Below the pieces are notes generated by a model. It was not told the origin of the DNA. It saw nothing but the letters and a program-made list of their open reading frames with translations, and did no database searches. A stretch of 64,000 nt of DNA, taken from assembly GCA_033763395.1 (NCBI GenBank), contig JANRKQ010000219.1, positions 3,867 through 67,866 of the forward strand, written 5' to 3'. Positions 1 through 9,422 of the stretch are shown here, in pieces. The position numbers and the translations under genes are program-made. Each line of letters begins with the position of its first letter. The first letter of the stretch is position 1. The DNA comes from Xiheimicrobium sp033763395 (GTDB taxonomy: Bacteria; Myxococcota; Myxococcia; Myxococcales; Myxococcaceae).

Positions 1-3000
1 CTCGTAGACGGCGAGCAGCTCGGCCGGCCGATCGAGCCGCGAGTACAGCTTCTCGAGCGACTCGAGCGCCTGCAGGTTCGCCGGGTCGAACTCGAGCGCC
101 TGGCGGAAGCCCTCGACCGCCGCCTCGTCGTCCTTCAGATCGCGCTCGTAGACCTGCGCCACCTCGACCTGGATGCGCGAGCGCTCCTCGGGCGTCGCCG
201 CGATGTCGCGCATGCGCAACAGCGAGCTGGCCACCGCCGCGTGGTTGCCCTGGCGCCGCTGCAGGGTGATGAGCACGCCCAGCGTCTCGGCGTCGGGCTC
301 GAGCGACAGCGCCCGCTCGAGCGCGTTCTCGGCGTCGTCGGGGCTCGAGAGGTGCTCGTCCCACGCGCGGGAGATCTCGCGGAGGATCTGCTTGCGCGCC
401 TCGATGCTGGGCGCCGCCTCGAGCTTCTGCTCGAGCGAGACGATGTATTCCTTGTGCGAGCCGCGTCGGGCGAACATCGACGCGAGCCGCTCGAGCGCCG
501 CCTCGTTCGTCGGGTCGAAGGCCAGCACCTTGCGCAGCGCCTTCTCGGCCGAGTCGGGGTCGTCGAGCTTCTGATCGTGCACCCGCGCGAGCGTCAGGTA
601 CATGCGCTCGGCCAGCGGGCCCCGGGGCAGCTCGTCGGCGACCTCTTCGTAGACGGCGGCGAGCTCTTCGAAGCTGCCCGTCTCTTCGGCGAGCCGCTCG
701 ACCTGCTCGCGCACGCCGTCGTCCGAGGCGTTGAGCTGCAGGGCGCGCGTGTACTGGAGGAACGCCACGTCCTTCTGGCCGAGGCGGGTCTCCTGCACCT
801 GGGCGAGCTGCTGGAGCGACTGCACCTTCTCCTCGTCGCTCACCAGGTGCGGCAGGTACCGATCCATCGCGGTGGCGTACGCGCGCCAGTCGCCCTGCTT
901 CGAGTACAGATCGAGCGCCTGCTCGTAGGCCTGCCGGTTGGGCGGGTCGATCTCGAGGATCTTCTCGAGCGGCGCCGCCGCGAGATCGGGCTTGTTCGCC
1001 GTCGACCGCCACAGCTCGACCACCTGGAACAGCGCGGCCGCGGCGTTCTCGCGCTCCTCGATGAGGAGGAAGTGCTGCGACTTCGCCTCGAGCACCCGCG
1101 CCGCGTCCGGCCAGGCCTTGAGCTGCAGGAACACCTGGAGGAGCCGATCGAGCTCCTCCAGCCGGTGGGGCTCGACCTCGAGCGCGCGCCGGGCCGCGTC
1201 GAGGGCCTCTTCACGCCGCGCGGAGCCGGCGATTATCTCGGCGAGCCGAATGCGGATCGCCTTGACCCCCGACGCCTCCTCCTGGAGCGGAATGAGGCGC
1301 CGCAAGATGATGACGAGATCGTCACGCCGGCCGAGCGCCTCGAAGATGTCGCGCAGGGCCTCGAGCGCGCCCTTGTGGCGGGCGTCGCGGTCGAGCGCGG
1401 CCTTGAAATACGCAATCGCGTCTTCGGCCCGCTGGAGCCGCTCGAACAGCACGCGCCCTACCCGCTCGTTGAGCCGCACCAGCTCGCGCGGGTCGATGGT
1501 GACCGACAGCTTCTGCAGCAGCAGCTCGACCAGCTCGTCGGCCCGGTTGGCGCGATCGAGCAGCGCGTTGAGCGCCTCGAAGGCCTGCTCGTTGCGGGGG
1601 TTCTTCGACAGCAGCTCGCGGTAGAGCGAGATGGAGTGATCGACGTTGGCCAGCCCCTCCGACGAGGTGACGGCCATCTTCGAGAGCACGCGCTCGCGCT
1701 CGGTGCCCTGCACCAGCTCGCGCTGCGCCTCGAGCGCCCGGTACAGCTTCTCGCTCATCTGCGCCTGCTCGTAGAGCTGCTCGAGCGAGCGCAGGCTGGG
1801 CAGGTGCTTCGGGTCGGTCTCGAGCACCTTCTCGAACGCCGCCGCGGCGAGGTCGGGCTTCTCGAGCGTCTCCATCGCCAGCTGCCCGAGGCGGAAGAAA
1901 TAGCCCACCTTCTCCTGCGGCTCGGCGGCGACCGTGCCGAGCGCCTCGAGCGTCTCGGCCTGCTTGTCGGCGCGGTTGAGCTGCCCGTAGAGCTTGTCGA
2001 GCGACACCAGGGCGCGCGGGGCGAACGACGGCTCGAGCTCGCGGGCGCGCTCGTAGAACTCCACCGCCTGGCCCGCGTCCGACAGGCGCTGCTCGTGGAG
2101 CTGCCCGAGCGTGAAGCACACCAGCGCGGCCTCGGCCGGCTCGGCGATGCGCGGCAGCTCGGCCTCGTAGGCGTGCGCCAGCTCGTCCCATGAGCCGGCA
2201 GCGGCGGCGGCCTGCTCGAGGCGCTTGCGCAGCGGGGCGTCGTTCGGGTCTTCCTTGAAGGCCCGGTAGAACGCCAGGTACGCGAGCTCCGGCTCGGACT
2301 GCGCGTCGCGAATCTGCGCGAGCTCCTGCAGCAACGTCTTGCGCTCGACGACATCGGGAGACACCGTCACCCGTGCCTCGATGAGCGCCGACAGCTTCAC
2401 CGGGTCGCCGCCCTCGCGGTACGCCTTCGCGAGCACCTCGAAGGCCGCCTGGTTCTGCGGCTCCTTCTGGGCCATCGCCTCGAGCCGCTGGAGCGCGCCG
2501 GGGTGCCTGGGGTTCTGCGCGAGCAGCTCGGCGTACAGCTCGATGCTGCCGCTCTTGTCGAGCAGCCGCGTCTCGCGCACCACCGCCAGCTTGAAGGTGA
2601 GCGCCGCCCGCTCGTCGGCCGCCACCAGCGACAGGCGCCGCGCCAGCACGTCGGCGAGCTCGGGCCAGCGCTGCTGATCCTCACAGAGCGCGTCCATGCG
2701 GGCGAGGGCGCCGGCGTCATTGGGGGCCAGCTCGAGCAACCGGCGGAAGGTGGTGAGGGCCGCCGCCGCGTCATTGAGCTGCTCGTCCTGCAGCACGCCC
2801 ATCTGGAACAAGAGGCCCACCCGGCGGCCGGTGTCCTCTTCGACGTTGAGCTGCCGCTTGATGACGTCGATGAGCTCGGGCACCCGGCCCTGGGCGGCGA
2901 GCAGCTTGCCCATCTGCTCCATCGCCTCGCCGTCGGTGGGCGCCAGCGCCATCACCTGCTTCCAGCTCTCGACGGCTTCGTCGGGCTCGTTGGCCTCGGC

Positions 3001-6000
3001 CTGCAGCTTCGCGAGCGCGCGGTAGAGGCTCGCGCGGGCCTGGTCGTTCGAGGCCCTGGGCGCGACCTCTCCCAGCAGCACCGTGTACTCGTCGCGGGCG
3101 TCGGCGGCCTTGTAGAGCAGCGAGCACAGCGCCAGGTTCTTCTCGTCGTCGGGCAGCTCGCGCAGGGCGCGCGTGGCGGCCACGAAGGCCATCTCGGCGT
3201 TGTCCATCTGCTGCGAGTAGACCTCGGACATCTTGCGCAACAGCGCCGCGCGCTCGACCGGCTGCGGCTCGGCCGCGACCTGCGCTTCGATCATCTGGAC
3301 CAGCTTGAGGTGCTCGCCTTCCTGCGCGAACACGGGCTCGAGCGTGCTGGCCGCCTCGCCTTTGAGTGGGTTGTCAGAGCGCGCCATCTCTTCGAGTGCG
3401 CCGACCGCACCGGCATGGCCGGGCTTCCGACGCAACACCTCCTGATACGTGTTCAAGGCGCCGCGGGGGTCGCCGAGCCGGGTCAGCTTGAGCCGCCCTA
3501 GCCGAACCAGCAACTCTCTGGCCTCTTCGTCCTGCCCCTGCGCCTCGGCCAGCTGCACCTCACGGGCGAGCACCTGCGCCAGCTCGGGCCACTTCTCCAT
3601 CTCGGCGAACAGCCGGCCCAGCAGCTTCAGCGCGTTGGCGTCGTCGGGCTTGCGCTCGAGGATCGCCTGGTACGCCGTCGCCGCCAGCGCCTTGTCCGAC
3701 AGGGTGTCTTCGGCCAGCGTCGCCAGGTCGAACAGCAGGTTCACCTGGCCCACCACGGTGGGCTCGAGCGCCAGCTGCCGCCGCATCACCACCGACAACT
3801 CGCGGAACTGCGAGGTGCGCCGGTAGATCTGCCCCAGCGCCTCGAGCACGAAGGTGTCCTTCGGGTTGCGGTTGAGGCACTCGGTCCACGCGCGGGCGGC
3901 GAGATCGAACCGCGACAGCCGCTCGCCATAGATCGCCGCCAGGCGGCGCCAGAGCTCACCGGCCAGCGGCTCGGCAGCTCCCCGCTCGAGGGCGTCTTCG
4001 TACGCCGCCGCGAGCTCCTCGAAGGCCCCGAGATCGGCCGCGAGCCGCTCGAGCTCTCCGCGCACCTCGTCGTCGGCGGGCGCCTCGGCGAAGCTCCGCA
4101 GCCGCGTGGTGAGCGCGAGCGCCTTCTGCCCCACCGCCTCGCGCAGGGTGGCGATCTCGAGCAGCAGCGGCACCCGACGTGACGCGTCGGTGACGCCCAG
4201 CCGCACGTCGAGCACCTCGACGAGCTTCTTGAGCTCCGAGGCCTGCCGGTAGACCGGCTCGAGCAGGCGCGCGGCCTCGACGCGGGTCGGCTCGTGCTGG
4301 AGCAACCGCTCGAGGCCCATCACCGCGTGCGGCTCGGCCCCGGACAGCTGCAACACGTCGGCGAAGGCCCGCAGCGCGTTCGAGAACTGACTCTCCTTCT
4401 CGAGCAGCTGCCCCCGGCGGAGGAGGAACTGCACCTTGCCTTCGATCTCGGCGGTCTCGTCGGCCAGCTGGGCCAGCACGTCGGCCTGCTCGGCGAGGCG
4501 ATCGTTCTTGCCGAAGAGGTGATCGAGCGCCGTCAGCACCTCGGGCGTCCGCTTGAGGGCGAGCGCCGAGCGGTAGGCGTCGATCGCCGGCTCGTCGTCA
4601 CCGGCGGTGGCATAGGCCTCGCCGGCCTTCACCAGCAGCTCGCGCCTCTCGCCGGGGTCGCTCGCCAGCGTCGCCTGCTGGGCGAACACCTGCGAGAGCT
4701 GCCGCGCGTTCTGCGACTTCGCGTAGAGCTTCGACAGCGCGTCGAGGGCCTGCCGGTCCTGGGGCGCGAGCCCGAGCAGGGCGTTCCATGCGCGCGTGGC
4801 TTCGTCCGTCTCGTCGAGCTGCTCGCGGATCTCGGCGCACCGGCGCAGGAGCGCGATCTTCTCGTCGGCCACGTCGACCTCGTCGGCGGTCGACTCGTAG
4901 ATCTCGGCCAGCTCGCCATACGAGCCGGTGTCACGGGCCAGCCGCTCGAGCTCGGGCTGCACCTCGCTGCGCTCGAGCCCGTCGGTGAAGGCCTTGAGCG
5001 CGTTCATGAACGCGGCCTCGGGCTGCGAGAGATCGCGCTCGAGGATCGCGCGAATCTCGGAGGACAACCGCGCGCGCTCGGTGCGGCCCGTCGCCGACGC
5101 CAGCCTCGCCTCGCGAAGCGAGATGCGGGCCTGATGGTCGCCCGAGCGGGCCAGCACCGGGTCGAGGATCTCCATCGCCGTGGCGGCCTCGCTCAGGTTC
5201 GAACGCACCCACTGCTCGAGCGCCTGGCGCGCGCCCTCGTGCGAGGCGTCCTCCGACAGGATCTGGCGGTACACCTCGAGCGCGCCGCGCAGATCGTTCA
5301 GCTTGAGCTGCCGCAGCTGCCCCAGGCGAAACGCGAGCTCACGGCCCTGCGGGCTCTGCCCTTCCTGGTTGCGCCGCAGCTCGAGCGCAAAGGCCAGCTC
5401 CTGCGGACGATCGAGCTTCGTGTAGAGCCGATCGAGCGCCGAGGCCGCGTCGCGATCGAGCACGTCGCGGGCGACGACCTGACGCCAGTTGAGCGCCGCG
5501 CGATCGAGGTCTTCGAGCTTCGACTCCGAGAGCAGCGCCGCTTCCCGCTCGAGCGCGGTGCGCGCCGCCAGATCGATCTCGATGGAGGCGAGGCGCTCGA
5601 TGATCGGCACCAGGTCCCACCACTCCTCCCGGGCGCGGTGCAGCCGCTGGAGCGACTTGAGCGCGTCGACGTTCTTCGCGTCGAGCGAGAGCACCTTGTG
5701 GAGCTGCGCGACCGCCTGCTCCTGATCGTTGAGCTTGCGCTCGTACAGCTCGGCCAGCTCACGGTGGAGCCCCACGGCCGCCGCGCCGGCGCCGCCGTCG
5801 ACGAGCTCCTGGAGCACCTCGGCGTAGCTGTCGACGAGATCGGCGTCTTCCGAGGCCTGGCGCGTCGCCGAGCGCAACGTGAGGTCTTCGGGCGTCAGGC
5901 GTACGGCCTGGGCGAGCGACGCGAAGGCCTGCTCCGGCTGCCGCAGGTGCATCGTGTGCAGGTCGGCCGCGCGCTGGAGCGCCTTGACCCGCTCGAGCGT

Positions 6001-9000
6001 GTCGCGCGCCGACTCGGCGACGACGTGCAGCGCCGAGACCTGCTTGCGGTGATCGTTGGCGTGCTCGTAGGCCAGCAGCACGGCCCGGGCGGCCGCTTCG
6101 CGGTGCGTCTGATCGGCCAGCAGGTTCTCGAGCGCGGCGATGGCGTCGGCGTCGGTGGGCCGCGACTTGAGCACGTCGGCGTAGCGCGAGATCGCCTCGG
6201 CCTTGTCCCCCAGCACGTTCTCGACGATGCGCGCGCGCGCCACGCTCAGCTGCGTCGCGCGGTCCTTGTCGCCGGCCTGCTCGTAGAGCGCCACCAGGCG
6301 GCCCTGCACCTGCACCAGCTCCTGCATCTGGCCGCCCTGCTCGAGCAGCCCCGCGACGGCGGGCAGGTGTTCGAGCTCGGGCGCGCCCAGGCGAATCGCC
6401 TCGGTGAGCGCCAGCGCCGCTTCACGCGGACGGTTGAGCTCGGCGTTCACCTTCGACAGCTGCAGGTAGACCCCGCGCTTGTCGTCCCCTTCGGCCTGGC
6501 CCGCGAGGCTGCGCAGCAGCTGATCGGCGTCGAGGAGCCGCCCCTTCTCGAGCGCGAACGCCGCGGCCCGCGTCAACAGATCGACCGACGCGGGGCTCTT
6601 CTGCAGCGCGAGCTTGTACGCCGCCATCGCGTCGTCGACCGCGCCTGCCTCCTTCGCCAGCTCGGCGGCTTCGACCAGCATGCCCACCGCCGGCGACGCG
6701 TCGGCCACCTTGCCGGACAGCTCGACCAGGTTTCGGGCGAGATCCTGCTGGGCCTTGAGCTCGCGCGAAAGCCGCGCCGCCTCGACCCGGAACGCGCCGT
6801 CGGTCGGGTCGAGCGAGAGCCCACGCAACCGGAAGTCGAACGCGCCGCGCACGTCCATCAGCCGCTTCTCGGTGGTGTCGGCGAGCAGCGTCAGCAAGGC
6901 CTTCACCTCGTCGCGCTCCTGGGCCGAAGCCAGGAGCACCAGCAGCGAGGCCACCTGCCGCTGGAAGTCGCCCGCCTTCGCGTACACCGGCGCCAGCGCG
7001 CGCGCGATGTCGGTGGGCCTCACGCCCTGGGCCGCCAGCCGCTCGAGGCCGCCGACGACGGTGGCGTTGGAGGCGCCCTCGTCGAGCAGGTTCAAGTACA
7101 GCCGGGCTGCCTCGTCCTTACGGGCCAGGCGCTCGGCGAAGAGCTGCGCCAGCCGGGCCCGCCACTCCTGACGCTCGGCCGCCGAGTCGGCGAGCGCCAT
7201 CAGCCGCTCCGCGACCGTCGCCACCTCGTCCCACTGGCCGAGGTTCGCTGCCGCCGCGCCCAGCTTCTTGAGCGTCGGCACGCTGTCGGCGTCGAGCTCG
7301 AGGATCTTCCGGTACACCGCCGCCGCCGCGCCCGGGTCGGCGGCCGACGCCTCGAGCTTGCGCGCCTCGGCCTCGAGCTTCGAGCGGGGATCCTGCGGCT
7401 CCTCGGCGAGCTGCTTCCGAATCGCCGCCAGCGCCGCCACCGCCTCGGCGTCGTCGCCATGGCGCTTCTGCACCTCGAGCCAGGCCTCCTGCGCCTCGGC
7501 GGGACGATCGAGCGACTGGAGCAGCTGCCCGAGCGTCTTCCACAGCCCCGTCTGCGCCGCCGCCGGAGCCACCTGCGCCGCCCGCCTGAGCGCCAGCGCC
7601 AGCTCGGCCTGCTGGTTCGCACGGAACGCCGCGTCCTTGAGGGCGGTGAGGAGCGTCGCCCGGCCCGGATCGAGCGGGAGCGCACACGACAGCGCGTGAA
7701 AGGCCCGCTTCGGGTCGCCCGCGTCTTCGCAGAGCAGCGAGACGAACTCGCACATGCTCACCCGCTCGGCCATCGGCTGCGGCGCCGAGATGCCCAGCTC
7801 GAACAGCGGCCAGGCGCGCTCGAGCTCCTGCCCTTCGACGAAGAGCTTGAGCAGCCGCCACGCCACCTGCGCGTTGTGCGGATCGACGGCGTTCGCGGCC
7901 TCGAGGTGGCCCCGCGCCACCTGCTCGTCCTTCAGCAGCCGGGTCGCGAGATCGGCGAGGGTGACGCGGAGCGCGACCTGCGCCGTCTTGTCTTTGAGCG
8001 CGCCCAGGTGGCGCTCGAGCACGGCCACGCCCTCGGCCAGCTTGCCCTGCCCGATGAGCTGCTCGCTGGCGAGCTCGGCGGCGTCGGGCCGCCCGGCGTC
8101 GATGCGCGAGGCCTGCTCGAACTCGGCGCAGGCCCCGGCTGGATCGTCGAGGCGCGTCAGCAGCGCCTGCCCGATGCGCAGGTGCAGATCGACCTGCGCC
8201 ACCTTGTCGCGGGTCTCGGCGGCCAGCTTCGAGAAGATGGTGAGGGCGACGCGCAGATCGCCGGACTTCTCGGCCACGTGCTCGAGCAGATCGAGCGCGT
8301 CGGGCATCGCCGGCCACAGCGCGAAGCAGCGGTCGATGGCTTCCTTGATCTTCGCGGTCGCCGTGGGCTCATAGAAGGCGAAGAGCCGGGCCACCTGCAG
8401 CGACAGGCGCGCGGCGGTGCGGCGGTCGCGCTCCTCGAGGGACTGCGCCTTGAGCGCCTTCACCTTCTCGCGCCAGACGTACTCGAGCTTGCCCAGGTCC
8501 TTCTGGGCCTGCTGCGCGCGGGCGTTCTTCCCGTCGATGGCCAGCGCGCGGACGAGCGCCTTGGTGGCGAGCGTGTGCTCCTGCGGGTTGTTGACGAGGG
8601 CCTCGGCGAAGGCCACGTAGTCTTCGAGCAGCTCTCGCTCGCCCAGGTGCGTGCGCTCCCGCTCGAGCGACTCGTAGACCGACGCGGAGCGCCCTTCAGC
8701 GAGCAGCACCGCGCGCGCCTTCTGGTACCCGGCGCGTTCGTGGGGCGCGGCGCGCGTGGCGAGCTGGTAGCAGAGCACCGCGCGATCGCGGCGCGCCAGC
8801 TTCGTCTCGTACAGCTCGCCGGCCTTCAGGTAGTGCGCGGCGGCCGCAGCGCCCGACGAGATGAGGCCCAGCCGCTCGAGCGCATCGGACAGCATCGCGA
8901 AGTCGTTGCGGCCCTCGGCGACGGCCTTGAGGCCCTCGAGGGCTTCCCGCGCGTTTGGCGCATAGACGAGCGCGCGGCGAAAGAGCTCCTCGGCGCGCGG

Positions 9001-9183
9001 CGGAGACTTGAGCCGTTCGCGAGCCAGGTGCCCCGCGCGTGACAGCAGGTGCGCGGCCTCGTCGGGCGTCGGCACCTCGCGCGAGCGCGTCTCGTACAGG
9101 CGAATCAGATCTTCGACGCGGCCCGACTTCTCGAGGGTCGCCTCGACGTCGCCAAAGCCCTTCTCAGCAGCAGTGTCCGTCAT
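1..9183 (-). CDS. gltI: Giant TPR/HAT-repeat gliding-motility protein, GltI (AgmK)-like, 3' end outside the window
   Basis: One minus-strand frame stays open from an ATG at 9183 down to base 1, giving 3061 codons with no stop, so the C-terminus lies beyond the left edge. The product begins MTDTAAEKGFGDVEATLEKS, has no signal peptide, and is built almost entirely of helical repeats of about 35-40 residues with TPR signatures such as ALEFDPANLQALESLEKLY. It is acidic and leucine/alanine rich with no enzymatic motif. Only GltI (AgmK) of Myxococcus, a cytoplasmic scaffold I recall as nearly 4000 residues, has this size, composition and position downstream of gltD-gltE-gltG. In the known machine GltI connects the Agl motor and polarity proteins to the envelope complex. 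Inference: about four fifths of the protein is present, and the partner gene gltJ is expected further left. An unrelated giant TPR scaffold is the alternative. Confidence 0.85.
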   Translation of the reverse strand, partial: MTDTAAEKGFGDVEATLEKSGRVEDLIRLYETRSREVPTPDEAAHLLSRAGHLARERLKSPPRAEELFRRALVYAPNAREALEGLKAVAEGRNDFAMLSDALERLGLISSGAAAAAHYLKAGELYETKLARRDRAVLCYQLATRAAPHERAGYQKARAVLLAEGRSASVYESLERERTHLGERELLEDYVAFAEALVNNPQEHTLATKALVRALAIDGKNARAQQAQKDLGKLEYVWREKVKALKAQSLEERDRRTAARLSLQVARLFAFYEPTATAKIKEAIDRCFALWPAMPDALDLLEHVAEKSGDLRVALTIFSKLAAETRDKVAQVDLHLRIGQALLTRLDDPAGACAEFEQASRIDAGRPDAAELASEQLIGQGKLAEGVAVLERHLGALKDKTAQVALRVTLADLATRLLKDEQVARGHLEAANAVDPHNAQVAWRLLKLFVEGQELERAWPLFELGISAPQPMAERVSMCEFVSLLCEDAGDPKRAFHALSCALPLDPGRATLLTALKDAAFRANQQAELALALRRAAQVAPAAAQTGLWKTLGQLLQSLDRPAEAQEAWLEVQKRHGDDAEAVAALAAIRKQLAEEPQDPRSKLEAEARKLEASAADPGAAAAVYRKILELDADSVPTLKKLGAAAANLGQWDEVATVAERLMALADSAAERQEWRARLAQLFAERLARKDEAARLYLNLLDEGASNATVVGGLERLAAQGVRPTDIARALAPVYAKAGDFQRQVASLLVLLASAQERDEVKALLTLLADTTEKRLMDVRGAFDFRLRGLSLDPTDGAFRVEAARLSRELKAQQDLARNLVELSGKVADASPAVGMLVEAAELAKEAGAVDDAMAAYKLALQKSPASVDLLTRAAAFALEKGRLLDADQLLRSLAGQAEGDDKRGVYLQLSKVNAELNRPREAALALTEAIRLGAPELEHLPAVAGLLEQGGQMQELVQVQGRLVALYEQAGDKDRATQLSVARARIVENVLGDKAEAISRYADVLKSRPTDADAIAALENLLADQTHREAAARAVLLAYEHANDHRKQVSALHVVAESARDTLERVKALQRAADLHTMHLRQPEQAFASLAQAVRLTPEDLTLRSATRQASEDADLVDSYAEVLQELVDGGAGAAAVGLHRELAELYERKLNDQEQAVAQLHKVLSLDAKNVDALKSLQRLHRAREEWWDLVPIIERLASIEIDLAARTALEREAALLSESKLEDLDRAALNWRQVVARDVLDRDAASALDRLYTKLDRPQELAFALELRRNQEGQSPQGRELAFRLGQLRQLKLNDLRGALEVYRQILSEDASHEGARQALEQWVRSNLSEAATAMEILDPVLARSGDHQARISLREARLASATGRTERARLSSEIRAILERDLSQPEAAFMNALKAFTDGLERSEVQPELERLARDTGSYGELAEIYESTADEVDVADEKIALLRRCAEIREQLDETDEATRAWNALLGLAPQDRQALDALSKLYAKSQNARQLSQVFAQQATLASDPGERRELLVKAGEAYATAGDDEPAIDAYRSALALKRTPEVLTALDHLFGKNDRLAEQADVLAQLADETAEIEGKVQFLLRRGQLLEKESQFSNALRAFADVLQLSGAEPHAVMGLERLLQHEPTRVEAARLLEPVYRQASELKKLVEVLDVRLGVTDASRRVPLLLEIATLREAVGQKALALTTRLRSFAEAPADDEVRGELERLAADLGAFEELAAAYEDALERGAAEPLAGELWRRLAAIYGERLSRFDLAARAWTECLNRNPKDTFVLEALGQIYRRTSQFRELSVVMRRQLALEPTVVGQVNLLFDLATLAEDTLSDKALAATAYQAILERKPDDANALKLLGRLFAEMEKWPELAQVLAREVQLAEAQGQDEEARELLVRLGRLKLTRLGDPRGALNTYQEVLRRKPGHAGAVGALEEMARSDNPLKGEAASTLEPVFAQEGEHLKLVQMIEAQVAAEPQPVERAALLRKMSEVYSQQMDNAEMAFVAATRALRELPDDEKNLALCSLLYKAADARDEYTVLLGEVAPRASNDQARASLYRALAKLQAEANEPDEAVESWKQVMALAPTDGEAMEQMGKLLAAQGRVPELIDVIKRQLNVEEDTGRRVGLLFQMGVLQDEQLNDAAAALTTFRRLLELAPNDAGALARMDALCEDQQRWPELADVLARRLSLVAADERAALTFKLAVVRETRLLDKSGSIELYAELLAQNPRHPGALQRLEAMAQKEPQNQAAFEVLAKAYREGGDPVKLSALIEARVTVSPDVVERKTLLQELAQIRDAQSEPELAYLAFYRAFKEDPNDAPLRKRLEQAAAAAGSWDELAHAYEAELPRIAEPAEAALVCFTLGQLHEQRLSDAGQAVEFYERARELEPSFAPRALVSLDKLYGQLNRADKQAETLEALGTVAAEPQEKVGYFFRLGQLAMETLEKPDLAAAAFEKVLETDPKHLPSLRSLEQLYEQAQMSEKLYRALEAQRELVQGTERERVLSKMAVTSSEGLANVDHSISLYRELLSKNPRNEQAFEALNALLDRANRADELVELLLQKLSVTIDPRELVRLNERVGRVLFERLQRAEDAIAYFKAALDRDARHKGALEALRDIFEALGRRDDLVIILRRLIPLQEEASGVKAIRIRLAEIIAGSARREEALDAARRALEVEPHRLEELDRLLQVFLQLKAWPDAARVLEAKSQHFLLIEERENAAAALFQVVELWRSTANKPDLAAAPLEKILEIDPPNRQAYEQALDLYSKQGDWRAYATAMDRYLPHLVSDEEKVQSLQQLAQVQETRLGQKDVAFLQYTRALQLNASDDGVREQVERLAEETGSFEELAAVYEEVADELPRGPLAERMYLTLARVHDQKLDDPDSAEKALRKVLAFDPTNEAALERLASMFARRGSHKEYIVSLEQKLEAAPSIEARKQILREISRAWDEHLSSPDDAENALERALSLEPDAETLGVLITLQRRQGNHAAVASSLLRMRDIAATPEERSRIQVEVAQVYERDLKDDEAAVEGFRQALEFDPANLQALESLEKLYSRLDRPAELLAVYE

Positions 9184-9422
9184 GGGAGGAAGGCGGGAAT
9201 GTAGCCTCCACCCCCTCGGGAACGAACGCAAAACCACGGGAAAACACGGCGCTTTGTGTCCGGCTGGTGGTCAGCCGCGGGGCCCCTGGGAATCGCACAC
9301 GGGCCAATCGAGCCGAGCCGCCGTGACGTGCGCGGCCCTGGCGTCTTCCTTCACCGTCCTCCAGCCGAAGCGCTCCGCGTACGCAGCGGCCGACGAGGCC
9401 GCCGCGCGCCGGGAGCGCTGGT

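Noticed and set aside
241..9042. Very long plus-strand open frames opposite the giant TPR gene (for example 4294-9042)
   Set aside because: They are codon-aligned complements of the minus-strand TPR gene, kept open by its GC-rich codons; their translations are Arg/Leu/Val-rich without domains or ribosome sites.
9184..9422. Possible small gene or terminator between gltI and the RG-rich TPR gene
   Set aside because: Short frames here lack a ribosome site and plausible protein; a gcggcc/ggccgc hairpin exists but has no T run.
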